Source: a virus. Taken from it: a DNA stretch of 54,066 bases. The stretch lies in IMG/VR virus record IMGVR_UViG_3300042519_001321, positions 1 through 54,066 of that record, one strand, 5' to 3'. Under the pieces are notes generated by a model. The model had not been told where the DNA came from. It saw only the letters and a program-made list of their open reading frames with translations, and ran no database searches. Of the stretch, positions 25,201 to 40,200 are shown piece by piece; position 1 is the first letter of the stretch; every line of letters begins with the position of its first letter. A program made the position numbers and the translations under genes.

Positions 25201-28200
25201 AACTATAGTTCTGTTTTGTACCCAGTAATAGTAGTAAGTTACATACTTGCCTGTTTCAGGATCAATACGTCTTTCAGCAATATACTTGTCCGGATATCTC
25301 GGTGTTCCGTTACCGTTCCAGTTCTGCGGAAGTGATCTACTTTCGACCCACTCACAAATAGTAACTGCACTACCTGGGAATGTGCGCCCCCAATTAACCC
25401 AACGCTCGCGGTTTGAACCCTGCTCATACCACATGTACTTGATAGTACTAGTGTCCCACCAAACTTTACCTACATTGTTTAAGCCAAAGTTAGTGCGAGC
25501 ATTGTTATAGTTCACTGGATCGCTTTCAGCAATATAATGAATTTCATTTTGAATGAATCCGGGTAGTACACCTTTAAACGGATCCCATAAATCAAACTGT
25601 ACAGTCTTGTTTCCAGTATCTGGATCATACATTAGTGCGTTCTTAACATAGTTGGTATCGACCATAGGTGTCTGCCAACGCTGTGGTGTGCCGTTTTCTA
25701 AATATGCCCAACCACCTGGTATAAAATCAGGCATTGAGATATTAGCCGGATCTAAGTTAATGTATTGGTCGATCCAGACATTAGCTAATTCATCTCCGTC
25801 TTGTTCTAGATCTGATAGATAAATTTTATTGTTATTATAGTCAAGTACATTGTTATAGCGTTGACTTTCGAACACAAACACATTTACATTTTGTGAGTTT
25901 TGTCCCTGTAATGTTACGGTATCACCAAAAATATTTCTAATGTCGTACTTATAGTACTCTCGTACATATGTTATGCCGCCATCTGCCCCAAAGCCTGTAT
26001 TCTGTAGGTCGGGATTAAATCTCTCTGGATCAGGAATGATCGGACCGTCAGTTTTGATTGAATCAACACAAAGCAATGATAGTATTGTTGGCGGGGCGGC
26101 TTGAGCAGTAAGAGCTTCCGTAGTAGTGTATTTGGCAATGTCTTCTTGCGACAGCAGACCGAATGGACCTGATTCGTATAGATTTTCGTATTCCTTCGCC
26201 AGCTGGCTATCGGATAAGTTTGGCTCTACAAATTCTGCCTCGATACACAACATCCCAACATTGTAGTCACCGATCTCGATTCCTAATTTTTCTGGGAATC
26301 CAGGTGTGTTTGTGTCAATATTAACACTAGGATAGCCTGTTACTAGATTTAATTTACTAACGCCCGGGCCTGTAGGAATAGGTCTGAATGTGATGTCTTC
26401 TGGTAGGTAGCCGGCGCCTGTGAGTGCGTTGTTCAATGCATCAGCAAGTGTTTCAGGCACATTAATATCAGCTATCTGATCAGGTAATCCGAGATCTTCT
26501 TTGGCCCGGCCCTTTTCTGAGCAATCCGGAACTTCGTCTGCGGTTAAGAATACGCGAGCACCAGTACCGCCTGCAACACGTAATGGTGTTGCATAATTTC
26601 CAAATTCAGGATCTAACGGATCAATTACTATAGCATATTGTTTAGCTAGACGTTGACCGCCAATATCGACAGAAGTTTGCGGATCGTATGCGCCAGGCGA
26701 ACCAGTATATGGTGCCCATGTCTTTAACATCGCATCGTATTTAAATTCTGGATATTGTATAGATTGTCTAGTTCCGTCGGATTTTTTAATAATATTAGGA
26801 TGCTTACCGTTTATGAATGGTGGTACTGAATTATTTCCAGTACCACCATACTCAGGATGGTTTTGACCATATGGAGTATTATTTGAGTCCGAAGGATCTG
26901 CTATGCCTAGATTATTACTGTTAGCAAAGGCTGGTAGACCTAACAAGTCATAGTCATATTCTAGTGGAATACCTTGTGTTAAATCTGCTGGGAATACCTT
27001 ATACAAGCCTCTGTCAATAACACGTAGACTCGTAATAGCACCGTTGTCGTCAACGCCAGTTACAATAAATTTAGCAACACGCAGTGGTCCTGCTAGTGAC
27101 TTGTATCCTTTGATAAATGCATAAGAGTCACCAGGATTGCTGTCTGTTGTATCTGCAATATCACTGTTTCTGTCAACAACACCGACTCTAGCACTTAATT
27201 CTGCTGGTACAAGTGGCATACGTTGATCTGCGATTTTCCTCAATGCTCCAGTTGCAACAGCACTTTCAATAGGTTCTCTTAAGCTAAATTCTAATACACT
27301 GATGTTTGACACAACGTTAGCAGTAAAGTACGAGTCTTTAATTGTAATTGTTGTACCGCTAACACTATCAACAGTAAATGCTACATTGTTTAAATAACTC
27401 TGTACAGTATTACCAGCTGCGGTTCCGTCACCTGTTACCAGTAGAGTGATTACACCACCTTCAACGATCTTACCGCTGATTAGTGACGCATTAGCAACGT
27501 TGATAGTTAACGCATCAGTATCATTTATTAAATTAGTGAATGTGTAATTGCTAACGTTAGCTGCACTAATTGTTGTAACTGCGCCTAGTACAATGCTATT
27601 AGCTACTACACGATAGAATGTTGAGCCTGATGCAATTATGCTATTATCAATAACTGAATGATTTTGAACTTCTATGATATTATTATAGTAGTAGGTTAAG
27701 CCCTGCAAGTCAGCTGCGTCAACAGTGAGATATGCACCTGGACCGCGGGGGCTTATGTCAGTAACGGTAACTGATGGAGGATTTTTTACATCGTAGCCGA
27801 TACCGTAGTTAAGCATTCTAACACCAGTGATCGAACCGTTGGTTTCATCAATACTTGTTACTTCTGCTGCTGCACCAGTGCCCGGGCTGTTGTCGCCACC
27901 AAAACTAATTCTTAGGTTGGCTGGGTTGTTGTAGCCGGCGCCAGCTACGTTTACACAGATACTGCCAATTGGGCCTCTGGTATTGTTAGTAGGAGTACCA
28001 CCAATTAAGCGTAGTCTGTCACCGATTTGATAACCACTACCACCGTTTTGATAGGTTGAACTTCTTGTAGTAGTTGTAGTCGTACTTGGTAGAACAGCTC
28101 CGTTCGCAATACCTATTTCATCGTCTGGAACAAATATTGTAGAATTACCGGAACAATCATATAAAGTATATGATGCTGTCGGTGTTTGTATGGAGTTAGC

Positions 28201-31200
28201 ATCACCACCAAATCCAGTTGTTGGCGCCAACACTGTTGCATTTGAACTACAACTTTCAGTGTTAGTAGTGGTTGTTGTTTGTTCAAAACCGCGAACAACG
28301 TGGAAGTCGCCTACACGCTTTAGTGTTCCGCCGCCGCAGCCGTTTTTAATTGCAATTGCGGTATCGCTACATGATCTAATTTTTAGACTTTCTATGCCAT
28401 CTGGATTTTTCTGTACTTGTGCGTCGACACCTGATTGATTACACTTGATTTGAGTAGCAATGTCTCGTGGTGTTGTTCCAGCAACAAATAGCACTCGTGC
28501 ATCATTAAAAAATAACTCTGTTCCTGCGGGTACTGTGGCAAGATCTCTCGAATCAATTAAGACTTCCGGAGTTGGTCTGTAAATGTTTGTTACTGCTGTT
28601 GGGCCTGCCGGGACAAGTTCACCGTTTGGTCCGTAGGTTAACGGAGTAATATTAATAGTAGGCACTCTTGTATATGTGATATTGTCAGTGTCTAACAAGC
28701 CATCTTCAACAGGTACCATAGCAGTAGTACCCAAATCTACTACAGCTTCATTAGTATTAGTTGCAAATGTAGCTGGGATTTCATTAAGCGTTGTAATTGT
28801 TACACCGTTGTTGGCGTCTACTGTGTCGGCACCAGTAGTAATGTTATTTACAGGAACACCATTTAGTGTTACAGATGTACCAACTCGCTTAGGTGCATAG
28901 TTAATATTACGTAGTGTTTGATTTAAATTACCTAGTGTTTTAGTGTTTGGTCTGTACCATGGCTGATCAACTATCTCATAGCTTCTAAGAGGTGTAGAAG
29001 TTCTAGAAACTACAGTTAGTTTTTTAGCTAGAGGAATAGTGAATCCGCCAGTTACACGTTGACTTGTTGCATTAACATATCTGCCGCTGTCTAATGACTC
29101 TGAGTAGCCATATTTTTGTGGATCAACAACTTGCTTTCTGATAGGAGTCTTAAAGCTAGCTGGCATAAAGTTATAACCAGTTAGGCCCTGTTGACTGTAG
29201 CCTGAGAAGTTTGCGCGATAGTTATTCCATCCGGCGTAATCGCGGCCGCTGCCAGTGTATAGTTCACTGTTAACGTTGATATCACCGTAGCCAGCAACGC
29301 TGCCGCCGCCGGGTGCAACACCAGCTGGTGTAGATGAAGGATTAAATGTTGCTGTATCTGGGCAGAGGCGTTGCATAACGGCTCTCATCACAGGATCTAA
29401 GTTTGTTAACTCTCCTGCACGGAACTTACCACAATCGTCTTCGGGACAACTGCGGCTTGCAAATTGTAATACACCACTGTAATCTGGGCCTTTGATGCTA
29501 ACACTAAAGTTACCGTCTTTTTCACCGTTACCATAAATGCCGCGGACGAAATACAACCCGCCGCCCTTTAAGTAAATGCTGCCGGTGGCTTTTCTGTTTG
29601 CGTGGAGACCGCCGTTTTTAACTATAGCATTTTGCCATGTGTAATTTTTATTGCCAAGCTCAGGGTGGTTGCCGTCTGACTTGTAATATTCATCACCAGA
29701 CAAATCATCTTTTGGAGATACCCAAAGCCATGAGCCGTCATCTGACTCCATTTCAAAGTTATAAGTACCCGATTTAGGTGCAAGGAAATAACCTTTAAAT
29801 TCAGTTGTAGAGTATTCAGTAACCGTACCACCCTGTAGCGCACCCAGTCTAACTTGTTGAACTTGTTTGGCGCCGCCGCCTACATAAGCTTGTCCGTCGA
29901 CACCGGCGCTGATCATGCTCTGTGTTGGGCGGCTATATGGGAAGTAAATGTTATCTTCGTTTGCGCCAAATGTACTGGTTTTCTTTTTCCATGAACCAAA
30001 GTAGCCTGCGCCGGCGGGTTTCTTCTTTTTACCAAAGAGAGCGCCAAGTAAACCGCCAATTACGGCACCTACCGCAATAACAACGCCAACTGGCGCAAAC
30101 AACACACCTGCTGACACTGCAAATCCTAAGCCAAAACCTGTGCCTGCAACTGCTAGCGCCGCCGCGCCGCCAAGTAATATAGTAGCACCAGCAGCAGCAC
30201 CAGCTAAGGAAGCAAATATTGAAGTACTCCTACTACTAGTATAAGTGTAACCAGTTATGATACCGCCTTCTTTGTATGCTCTAGAAGGTGATTCCATGCA
30301 GTTGTCGACGTTGATCTCATTTAATGCGACGTCAACTTCGTTAGGTGCATCAGCAAAGTATCTAACGAACAGTGCATATTTGCCTGTTTTATTAGCACTA
30401 CCCTTAGATACAGTGATTCGTACATATTGTCCTTGTGTACAATCTATTGTTCTGTTTAGGAAACCAAAACCACTAACACCTAAAACTTTTTTAGTTGTGG
30501 CGTTAGTTGCTCTTGCAGCAATAGCTCTATCGCTAGCGAACTTGTTCAACGGATTTTCTATCACTCGCTGAGTCAATACACCTAACGCATTTTCAGCTGG
30601 CTTGTAAATAATAGTGTTCAATCCTGGAATAGTATCAAACCCGTAGCGACCGATCTGACTGCCGTTAGTTTCAGCTAAAGTCGAAGGATCTGTTTGCGTA
30701 TCAATAATATAACGTTTTACCTCTTTAAAATCAGGTGTGTCTGACTGCTCAATTGTAATACCATTAACAGATTTAGTACCTGCGCCGTCGTCGTATGAGA
30801 AGTCAAAGATTAATAAGAAAGGATGCTTACCTTGAATATTAATAACATGTGTTTCATCGACCCCGACCGCATCTGTTTTTTCAGTTAGGAGACTTGTTTT
30901 AGGAACAGTTGGTCTTACAGTACATGCACCCATTATTTCGTTACGAGGTGGTACTGGATTCGGTGCACGGGCATCACACGCACTTGGAAGGTCTGATAAT
31001 ACACCACCTGTTAACACAGGAGCCGGAGGTGTTAAATTACGCTCATCAACTAGAGTGACTGCGCTGTAAGGAGTAGGTGTGCCTCTTCCGAACCCTGCGC
31101 CCAATCCTATCTGGCCTATACGTTGCGTAGCAGCACGAGGTGATACTCCTGTACGTACTTCATCATATCTAGGTCGTTCATCATCATCACCGGTTGATCC

Positions 31201-34200
31201 GCCACCTAAAGTTGGTTCTGGAGCAAATGCACCGTAACCTTCTGGTCCCGCATAACCTTCTGGTACAGTTTCACCAGGCAGCAACACACTGTCTGATATA
31301 ACATTCCGCCATCTTTCTCCGCCCCAGCCAGTGTCAGCAATTGGTCGTCTTAGCATTGCGTCAGCTGGAATTTCAGTTAAACGAATATATTTTACTCGAG
31401 CAATAGTGCCGTTGTAATCTTTGTATACAGGTGTTGGGTTCCCGTCATTATCAGGATTGTTGTAATCAAAACCAATCATCTGATTTACATAAGTATGCGG
31501 CTCGGTCCAGAAGCAAGCAACAAATATTTCGTCTGGACGAAGATTTGTTAAAGTTGTATCTGTTGGGTCGTGTATTGCATCTGCAAAAAGATCATATCCT
31601 GAATCAGGCGATTGTATTGGGTACACACTAAATTCTTTACCGTATTTAAATCGTGCTTGTCGAGTGCTCCATCCTTTTCCACTAGATCCTGGATACGGAT
31701 TTGTATCTTCTATAGAATTGAAGGTTGCGCCATCTCCAAATACCAGAGAGTCAGGCACATGATTATCGTTTTCGGAATAATACCCTCTGCCGAAACCCCA
31801 TGCAACATCTGCGCCGCCTGACCCTGGTAGCAAGCCCGGGCCTTCTGCGGCCGGTTCCCATTTACCTGGTGTTATACCTGGTTGCCACATGAAGAATGAA
31901 TTATGTCCAACTGTAAGAATAGCAATGATTGTTTCTGTGTCGGAAGTGGCACTTCCAACAACTGCACCTTCGGGCATAAACCTAAAGTTAGCGTACTTGT
32001 CAGTGCCGTTTCCACCTTTAACCGCAAATGGTTCAGGAATGATTTGCTTTCCTACATAAAATGCAGGCTCAACTGGAGGTATTTCGATGTACTTGAAGTT
32101 CTTAGCTCGGTCATTTCTAGTTGCAGCCCATTTAATACCAGCTGGAGCAGATGAATCAGTGCCGCCAATTGTGTAATACACAGTTTCAGTAAGTAAACCG
32201 TTAAAGCCGTTGTATGCACTTACAGTAGCAAAATAATCGTATGCAAAAGGTAAATCAGCTGGCACAACATCTACAAGTATATAATACACAGTACCTGCAT
32301 TGTTTTGTACAGCTTCATAAACTTCGAATTGCCATACTTCACTAGTTTTTAGTCTCCAACGCGAGTATGTAACTGAGCTGTAAACCACAGTTTCATCCAT
32401 ATTGTATTGAGACCATTTAACTGCTTTAGTAGCAGGATCAATCGGATTAGATTCTGCGGTTCCAGGAATAATTTTTAGTACATTCGCACCATCTGTATGA
32501 CCTCGAGGCAATGCTGGCTTGCTAACTGCATTTTCGATAGTTCTGTTACCCTCATCAGTAACATTATTTCTAGAATCCTCTGAGCCGTCGCTTATGCTCG
32601 AATTAGTAGAGAGTTCAAACTCTAGTCCTGATGCTGATGATCCGCTGATTGTTTCGTAATTCGGAATGTACTTACGTAAGGTTATGTCCCAATAATACAT
32701 AACACCGTTTGAATCAGTGTATCGCATACCTTTGAGCGGGCCTACATATACCGGGCCTGTGTCAAAATTAGGATCGCGACGGTATTCTACTGCATCTGAA
32801 ATTTTCATTTCGCCTGCAACTTTTGTAGAACCCGAATTACCCACTAAATCAATTAAAGATTGTTCATCTCTTACGTATGGACCGTAATTGTGAATCTCGC
32901 TAGCCGTAGTTTTAATATCAGTATCTGGAATGCGAACCGGAGTCTTAAAGTCATTTAGCATATTAAATGATACATTAAGCTTTCCGCTTCTATCTTGTGT
33001 AACAGCAGATCTTCTTAGCCTAATTGCACGATTAATACTCTCAATCATGCCCTCCGGATTGTTGTAGCTACCGATATTGATAACAGAATTGTTTAAAGTT
33101 ACCTTAGTGTGGTCAACTGTGGTAAGAACTGGATATCTAAAATCTGTTGAGATTGGTTCTCTGATAATTACAAAACCAGTAGAAATATTAGCATCTTCAC
33201 TAAGAATAGTATTCTTAAAGGTAATTGTTGTATTTGACAAGTTTTCGTTGATATAATAATCACCCGCCATAACAGGTTGAGTATTTGATGCATACAGTAC
33301 CGTAGTTGCAGCAAGTATTGGACGTCTTGCAATTGTAAATGTGTTCGCACTAATATTTGCAAAGCCACTAGCAACATCAAAATATACACTTGTTGTATCG
33401 TTAACAGCAAAGTCATCTAATACGTTGATGGTATCGCTGCCTACAGAAGTAATTCTGTAAACTTTGTTGTAAATTTTTGGTGTTGCAAAGTGTACAGCAA
33501 CACGTTTGTTTAGATCCACAGAACTCTTTGTGATACCATGTGGGTCAGTAGTTTTAATCTGCATACCTCTTCTAACAATAGTACCAGTTATTTTGTCATC
33601 AGTGGTATACGGAGACGAAATAATAACAGTGTTTGCTTCAGGTGCAGAAACAATTGAATATGCTCCAGTCCATGCATTAGCATAAACCTTAACAACATCT
33701 CCAGGATTTAAGTTATGCGCTGAACTTGTTACTAATTTAGTTAAGTTCATATGTCGGACATCAATAACGTTTGGTCTAGTAGCAGTAATAGTAACATTAC
33801 CAACCGTTTGACTGTTAGAAACAAGCCATGATAAGTTACTACCAGAAGTAATAACCGTATCTGCGGCTATTCCTGCACCGCTTAGACGCATTCCTCTTTC
33901 AATAATCCCACCTGTTACAGCATTAACTGTTAGAACAGTACCAGTAATAGAACCGTTAAATGTAGCAGTTTTTTCAATTACTCCAGGTAGTTCAATAGTA
34001 AACGCATTAGTAGTAGCATTTGATGCTACATAGTGATTTGATATATTACCATAACTAACAAAAGTCGATGTAATGTAGCGCACATTACCCAACCCAGATA
34101 CTACATTTGCATCTTCAAAATAATCACTTTCAATTACAAAGGTATTTGCACTAACATTCTTACTCTTTACATAGTAAATGTTGCCATTGGCAGTGCTGTC

Positions 34201-37200
34201 ACCATCACATAGTAATGTTACAAAACTAGGAGCTGTTACGAATGTAATGTTAGCACTGCTAACAGTAACATTGCCTACGCTATTAAAAGTCACATTAGCG
34301 TTAAAGGTGTAATCAGTTGATTCACCTGCTACTAGCTGCACAGCATCACCGTTACGAATATCAGAGTTAGTAATACCCGAAATTGTAACAACATTGCTTG
34401 GGCTCGAAGCACTTGCTGTTGCTCCTCTGTACACTTTTGAAGATACAGGTAGAATATTTTGAATGGTGATTAAGCTTTCTGGGTGTGGTCCGATGCTCTT
34501 GATTCTAGCCTCAATCATCTTAGGTGGTTGAGGATCCTTAATTAACGCTTTCTTCTGTTGTACAATTGTTTCGTTGGTCCAGATAACCACGCTATCGCTG
34601 ACATTAGCGTTCTTTAGTGTTAAGTAATAATCCATGTACTTAGATGTATTGTCGTTACCAATTAAGTTAGTATCTAAGTAAGCAAATAAACTTCTATCTG
34701 TGTATAAAACTGCTTCGTTACTGCCGGGTTTATTTTCTACAAAAGATGTTCTAGAACCAATAGACTGTAGTCTATATACATTCCAATTTTTAGACTCATC
34801 TTCGGCCATATGAATCAAGCTACCGCCTGCAGGTTTGATTATGATATTAGTATCAAACAAGTCAGGTAAGCTAGCAATATCATATGCCATAAAGTTAACG
34901 TTTGCAGGGTTTACGTAACCTGCATTTGGAATTGTAGGATATTTTTCTGTGGTCAACCCGTAAGAATCAACATTTGTTAATGTTGGCCATAGATTGTTCT
35001 CTCTGCTTCCAGTAGGTTTTCTTAAGAAACGTGACGAATCGTCGATGTCAATTAAAATAATATCATCATCAGTTGCATCAGGTGTGATTTCGTAATTACG
35101 TCTTGTGCCTAGTTTGATTGCGATATGATCGTGTGTTTCAACTTTAATGTTTAACGTACTTCCAGTAATATCGCCCTTGTATGCATTTGTAAAGTCAATT
35201 GTGCCTTTTTCTACTACAAAAACGTTTGACTGACTTGCTAGTACAAAACGAGACGTCTTTGTAGCTGGATTAGGCAGCGATGTTAACACCGAAGTTGGTA
35301 GTAATGAGATATTAGCAAATTCAACTGTTGAAGCAGTAAGGGTATATACTATTTCTTCTGGGCTGTTTTGGATTAAAACACCGTTAACATAAACATCCAC
35401 GAACGGATAGTTATTGTTACTAATAGTGGTATAATTTTCATTAGCAATAGTTGTATTGCCGTTAACTAACCCAGTGTTTAGAAGTACAGTTAGTGGATTG
35501 TTCTGATCGGCAACTGCTGCGGTAGTAATTTGCCATCTATCACCGGCATCATAGTCCCAAGATGCGGCGCCTAGTACCGAATTATTAACACTAACAGTAA
35601 CATCTGCCTTCACTGTGTTATTTGCTACTTCAAAGCCATAGCGTTGGCGAGGCTCGTAGCGGTAGCCGCTACCTACTGTGTTAGTATAGTTAACACCGTT
35701 TTGATAAACATTAACTGCGGAATTTAAGTGTAGATTAGCAGAAGCACTGTTAATAGTAAAACCGTTACCTCTTAGTTCTAGTGTATATTTGTCAACCGTA
35801 GCATTGCCGCCGTCAAGTACATCACTTCTAATAGCAATAGCAGTAACGCCTGCGTTTGCACTGTTAATAGCGTTAACTAGACTGTTGATGTTTGAAATTC
35901 CAGTTGATAAATTAACAGTAGTTGTTACGTTACTTGATCCTGAAAAATCAGTAATTGTTAAATTACCTGTTAGGCTTGCACTAGATGTACTAACGTATTC
36001 TGTGCTGTACGCACGGACTGTTTCAAATGCTGTTTCTTCTAAATCAACAACTATTTCACCTGCAATAACTGTTACACCTACAATTTCACCATAGCCCGAA
36101 CCCGGATTTGTCACCGTTATCGCGCCAAGCTCTCCTGCACTATTAAGTGTAGCAGCGGCAGTGGCTCTTACACCATTACTTTGTACTGGGGCAGAAATAA
36201 TAATTTGTGGAACATTAAAGTATTTGTGCTTGCGTTCCAATACTTCAATCTTTTCTACAATATTAGTTGTGTCTTCCGGGAAAGCAAGAGTAAACAATTG
36301 TGGATCTTGCACTTGATCAATTTTATCAAATTTTAGTTCAATTGCTTGATCCTGATTTGTATCACCAAAATCAGCTACACGTAATGCCCATTCATCGTAA
36401 ACATTAATCTCACTTGCTGGCGAGCGTGAAAGTGCAGGAACAATAGTACCTATGCGCTCTAAGCTAGTAGTTGTTCCTTTGCTTTGTAGCATACCTGTAT
36501 AAAAATCATATTGCTGATCATCGATGATATCTAGTTCAGTCAGATATTGCTTTTGTTCGAAACCAAATACTGCGCGGCTTGCTTCATACAGTTGTTTTTC
36601 TACAGGAATGAATCCTAATTCATGATAGCGGCCTAAGCTTTCAGCCATGTTGTCTAAGTTAGGCTTTAAGCTATCACCTTCAATAACAAAGCCCTGACTT
36701 AGGAATCTACCATCCCAGCCTGCTGTTCTAGTTGCTTTAATCTTTAGTCTAGTATGGCCCTGATTTATAACAGGGTTAAAAATAACATCGTTGAACTGAG
36801 TAACATTATCTATAACAAATGCGTGCTCAATTTCTTTGGTAAAGAGTACCACACCATAAATTTGCTCACCTTCTGGCGGTACAATTTCGATAGTGTTATC
36901 TTGGCGAACAATCTCACAGTCTGTAGGATTAATTGCAACACCGTTTTGGTTTACAATATTGAACTGTGAACGGTCTGTTCTATTGATTTTTGCAATGAAA
37001 CCTCGTGGTGCAACAAATGTGACTTTGTTAGCCATTGGACTAAGTTCCAATGTATTGCCGATTTCCCAAACACCTGTGGTCCAGAACAATAACTGTTTTG
37101 CAGCATAAGCCCAATCGCGTACTTCACCGATAGTCTCGTCAAAGTTACCAAATGTGTAACCCTGTGATTCATGATATCTGCCTAGGCTAATTAAAAAGTC

Positions 37201-40200
37201 AAATAAGTCTTCTGTATTATCGTATACAGTTTCATAATCAACTTTAATAATAGTGCCTGTTGTCTGCTGATATAGTGTACCGGTAGCAGCACCAATTTGT
37301 GGTAGTGCGCCTAGTCTTCTCCACTTAGCAGCATCAAAAGTAGTACCAGTCTTAAATGTTTCTCTTGCAGAATAGTATGCACCTTTATAGCGTATAATTG
37401 TGCCGTCTTTGTAGGTAGTATTCTGTGAATAATCTACAAACTGAGCTGGCGAGCCGCCGACACTAATACGTTCTCTGCCTTTATTCTTATCACTTTGTAA
37501 TGTATTAAAGTAACCTAGGTTTTTATCGTAACCTCTTACTTTATAACCTTCAGATGTCTTTTCAATTATGACGCCACTGTAGAAGTTTCTTGACTTGTAT
37601 GGTGAACCATGGATGTTCACTGTAATATTTTCATGCGGGATGATTAAGCTAGTAGCACTACCTTCATTGCTGTACTGGTCGGTACGTAAAGTCATAGTGT
37701 CTTTGTCAATAAAGCCACTCATTCTATGACCAAGTTTAGTATTTAGGCTGCGTACCTTGGTGATGAAGTCGCTCTCTGGTGACAGCCCCTGGAATCGTAA
37801 CCATGAGTTAATAAATTGGGTATATCCGATGTTGGTAATGAAATTACCGTTAACGTCTTTGTCGCCATGAATCTCAAAATCTGTAGCAGATGTAAAGATC
37901 CAGGGATAATTTGTGTTAACTGACAATTTGTATTTTTTGTTTGCTGCTGGTCTGTAAAGTTTTGTAGGATCAGCAAATTCTGTGGCAAACTTACCAGGTC
38001 TTGCTAGTAATAGTGCTTCAGTTACAGCAAACGGATATACTTCTGAATATTTCCAAGCATTTTCAGCAGGTGCGCCATCGCCAAACTTCCAGCTATCATT
38101 TCTTGCATCTGTTGTACCAAACGTAATCTGCAATGTGCTGGTTAGTGCAGGAGTAGCAGCTACTACACTGCCGCTGCTTAATGTATTATTGCTTAGGTCT
38201 TGTGCTGCTGCGTAGTACTGACCGGCCCATGTTTTAGTTGATGAACTGTGAGTAGCATAGCCGCCGCCAATTGCATATGGGAACATTGGCTTACCAGTAT
38301 TATCTACAGTTACAACATAGTATCGAATTTTAGTAGTTGGACTATCTGGGGTGAACCCGTAGCGTAAGTTGAACTGATTTGTATAGCCCGGTTGGCCTGA
38401 TTTTGTTGCATCAATTTCGTAGTCCTCAACGAACATACCAGTATATGCGCCTCCAGGTGCAACTGATCGCGTACCTTGGCGTAATGCCCAAGGACTTTTA
38501 ATGTTAACAATGTCACTAGTAATATCTTCAGGGTTAGTATAACCATATGGGCCGTAAATTGGGAGGCCGTCAAATGCCCAGCCAACTATAGGACTATGTG
38601 TTGTGCTGTCCCACTTTAGTGCGCCGTCTTCTTCAACAACACCTGCTGTTAGCCCAACTACATCAGGGGTAATAGCGTGATAATGGAATAACCCGCCTAC
38701 AGTACTATGACTGAATGTAGCAAGTTCGTTATAATCATCAATAGTGCCGTTGTTATAGTGCCAAACACCTCGATCATCCCAACTTTTAATTGATTTAGGC
38801 GTGTATAACGAAACCCCGTTAACTAGAACAGCTACAGCATAGTTAGGCATAGCTGTTGGTGAACTAGATACTAGATTTAGGTTAACGTTTGGAATGTTGT
38901 AGGACACATCCTGTTCTTGAATAGGTCCGAAGCCTACTGCATTTGTTTCAACATCAACATTATGGTTAGTAATGTTACGTCCAGCAATATAGATATTGCT
39001 GTTGCTATAAGTTACATTTAAACCATTTACGGTTAATAAAGTATTTGATTTTAGACTAGAAGAAGTATGAAAATTACCTACTGTTACATTTGCTCTGCTG
39101 TTTGACCAAATCGATGTCTTAGTAGTTGTACCAGTGGTGATAATATCTTTAGGAGTTATTAGTTCGCCATTTGCATCTACCGGTAGTACACGATGTAGTC
39201 CTTCTCTGCGATAAGGATTGTTAATTAAATATGCATCAGCAGTTAGATTCTCTCTAGTACCACTACGGATGATGCCTTCTTCTAAGTCATCCCACATAGC
39301 AGTGTTAGCACTGCTGTAATCTGTACCGTACTGATTATCCCACCATAGTGGCTTTTCAAAGAATGCAAGCATTTCCCATGGATGGGTATGCGGTCTTACC
39401 GTATCATAATAATGTTCGTACCATCCTCTCCAGTGACCTGGGAGATTAGTGTTACCGCGATAGTTCCAAGTCCATTCGTTGCTGTCGCTGTAGAATTCGT
39501 TAGTTACAAAGTCAATCTTTTGTGTCAAGGCCCAATTTGAGAAATAGTATCTCATTAGACTAGACCATTCTGTAGTATCGTAACCTGTTTCTCTAAATGC
39601 GCCGGGCTTTAGTGTATAGATGTTTAATTCTGGTAATGCGTTAGCTTCACGGAATTCAGCCTTAGCACTGTTGAACACTCGCTTTTCAAATTCAAGTAAA
39701 ATGTCATCACGGCGGTCGCCGGACAATGTAGTCTTGCTACCATCATGTCCTACTAGTACCCGAATTGGTGTTTGGAAACTGTTATCAATTTCGATGCGTG
39801 GTTCAGATAGAGGATACATACCTAGCATACTAGGCGTTGGCGGACACTGTGCGCTGTCGCGTTCGTCGTTATAAAGTTTAAGTACGATTTCGTCATCTAA
39901 ATCAACACTAACCGAACTTGTTAACACAACAGTGATAGGATTGAAACTAGTAATTGTATAATCTTTGTCAACATTTAACAGTGTTGTTTCAAATGTATCA
40001 GCATTAACGTGATATACTAATAAGCTGTTTTCAATCTTGTTTAGATCAGTAAAATTAGCCGATACAAATTCAGTAGTGTTAACATCGTTAATTTCAAAAC
40101 GTTCCTCGAGATAATTATCACCATAAGGAATTACATATGTTCTGTTGAACACTTCTCTGCCAACGTTGAAAGAGGTAATATTTTGTAGTACTTTTTCTAA

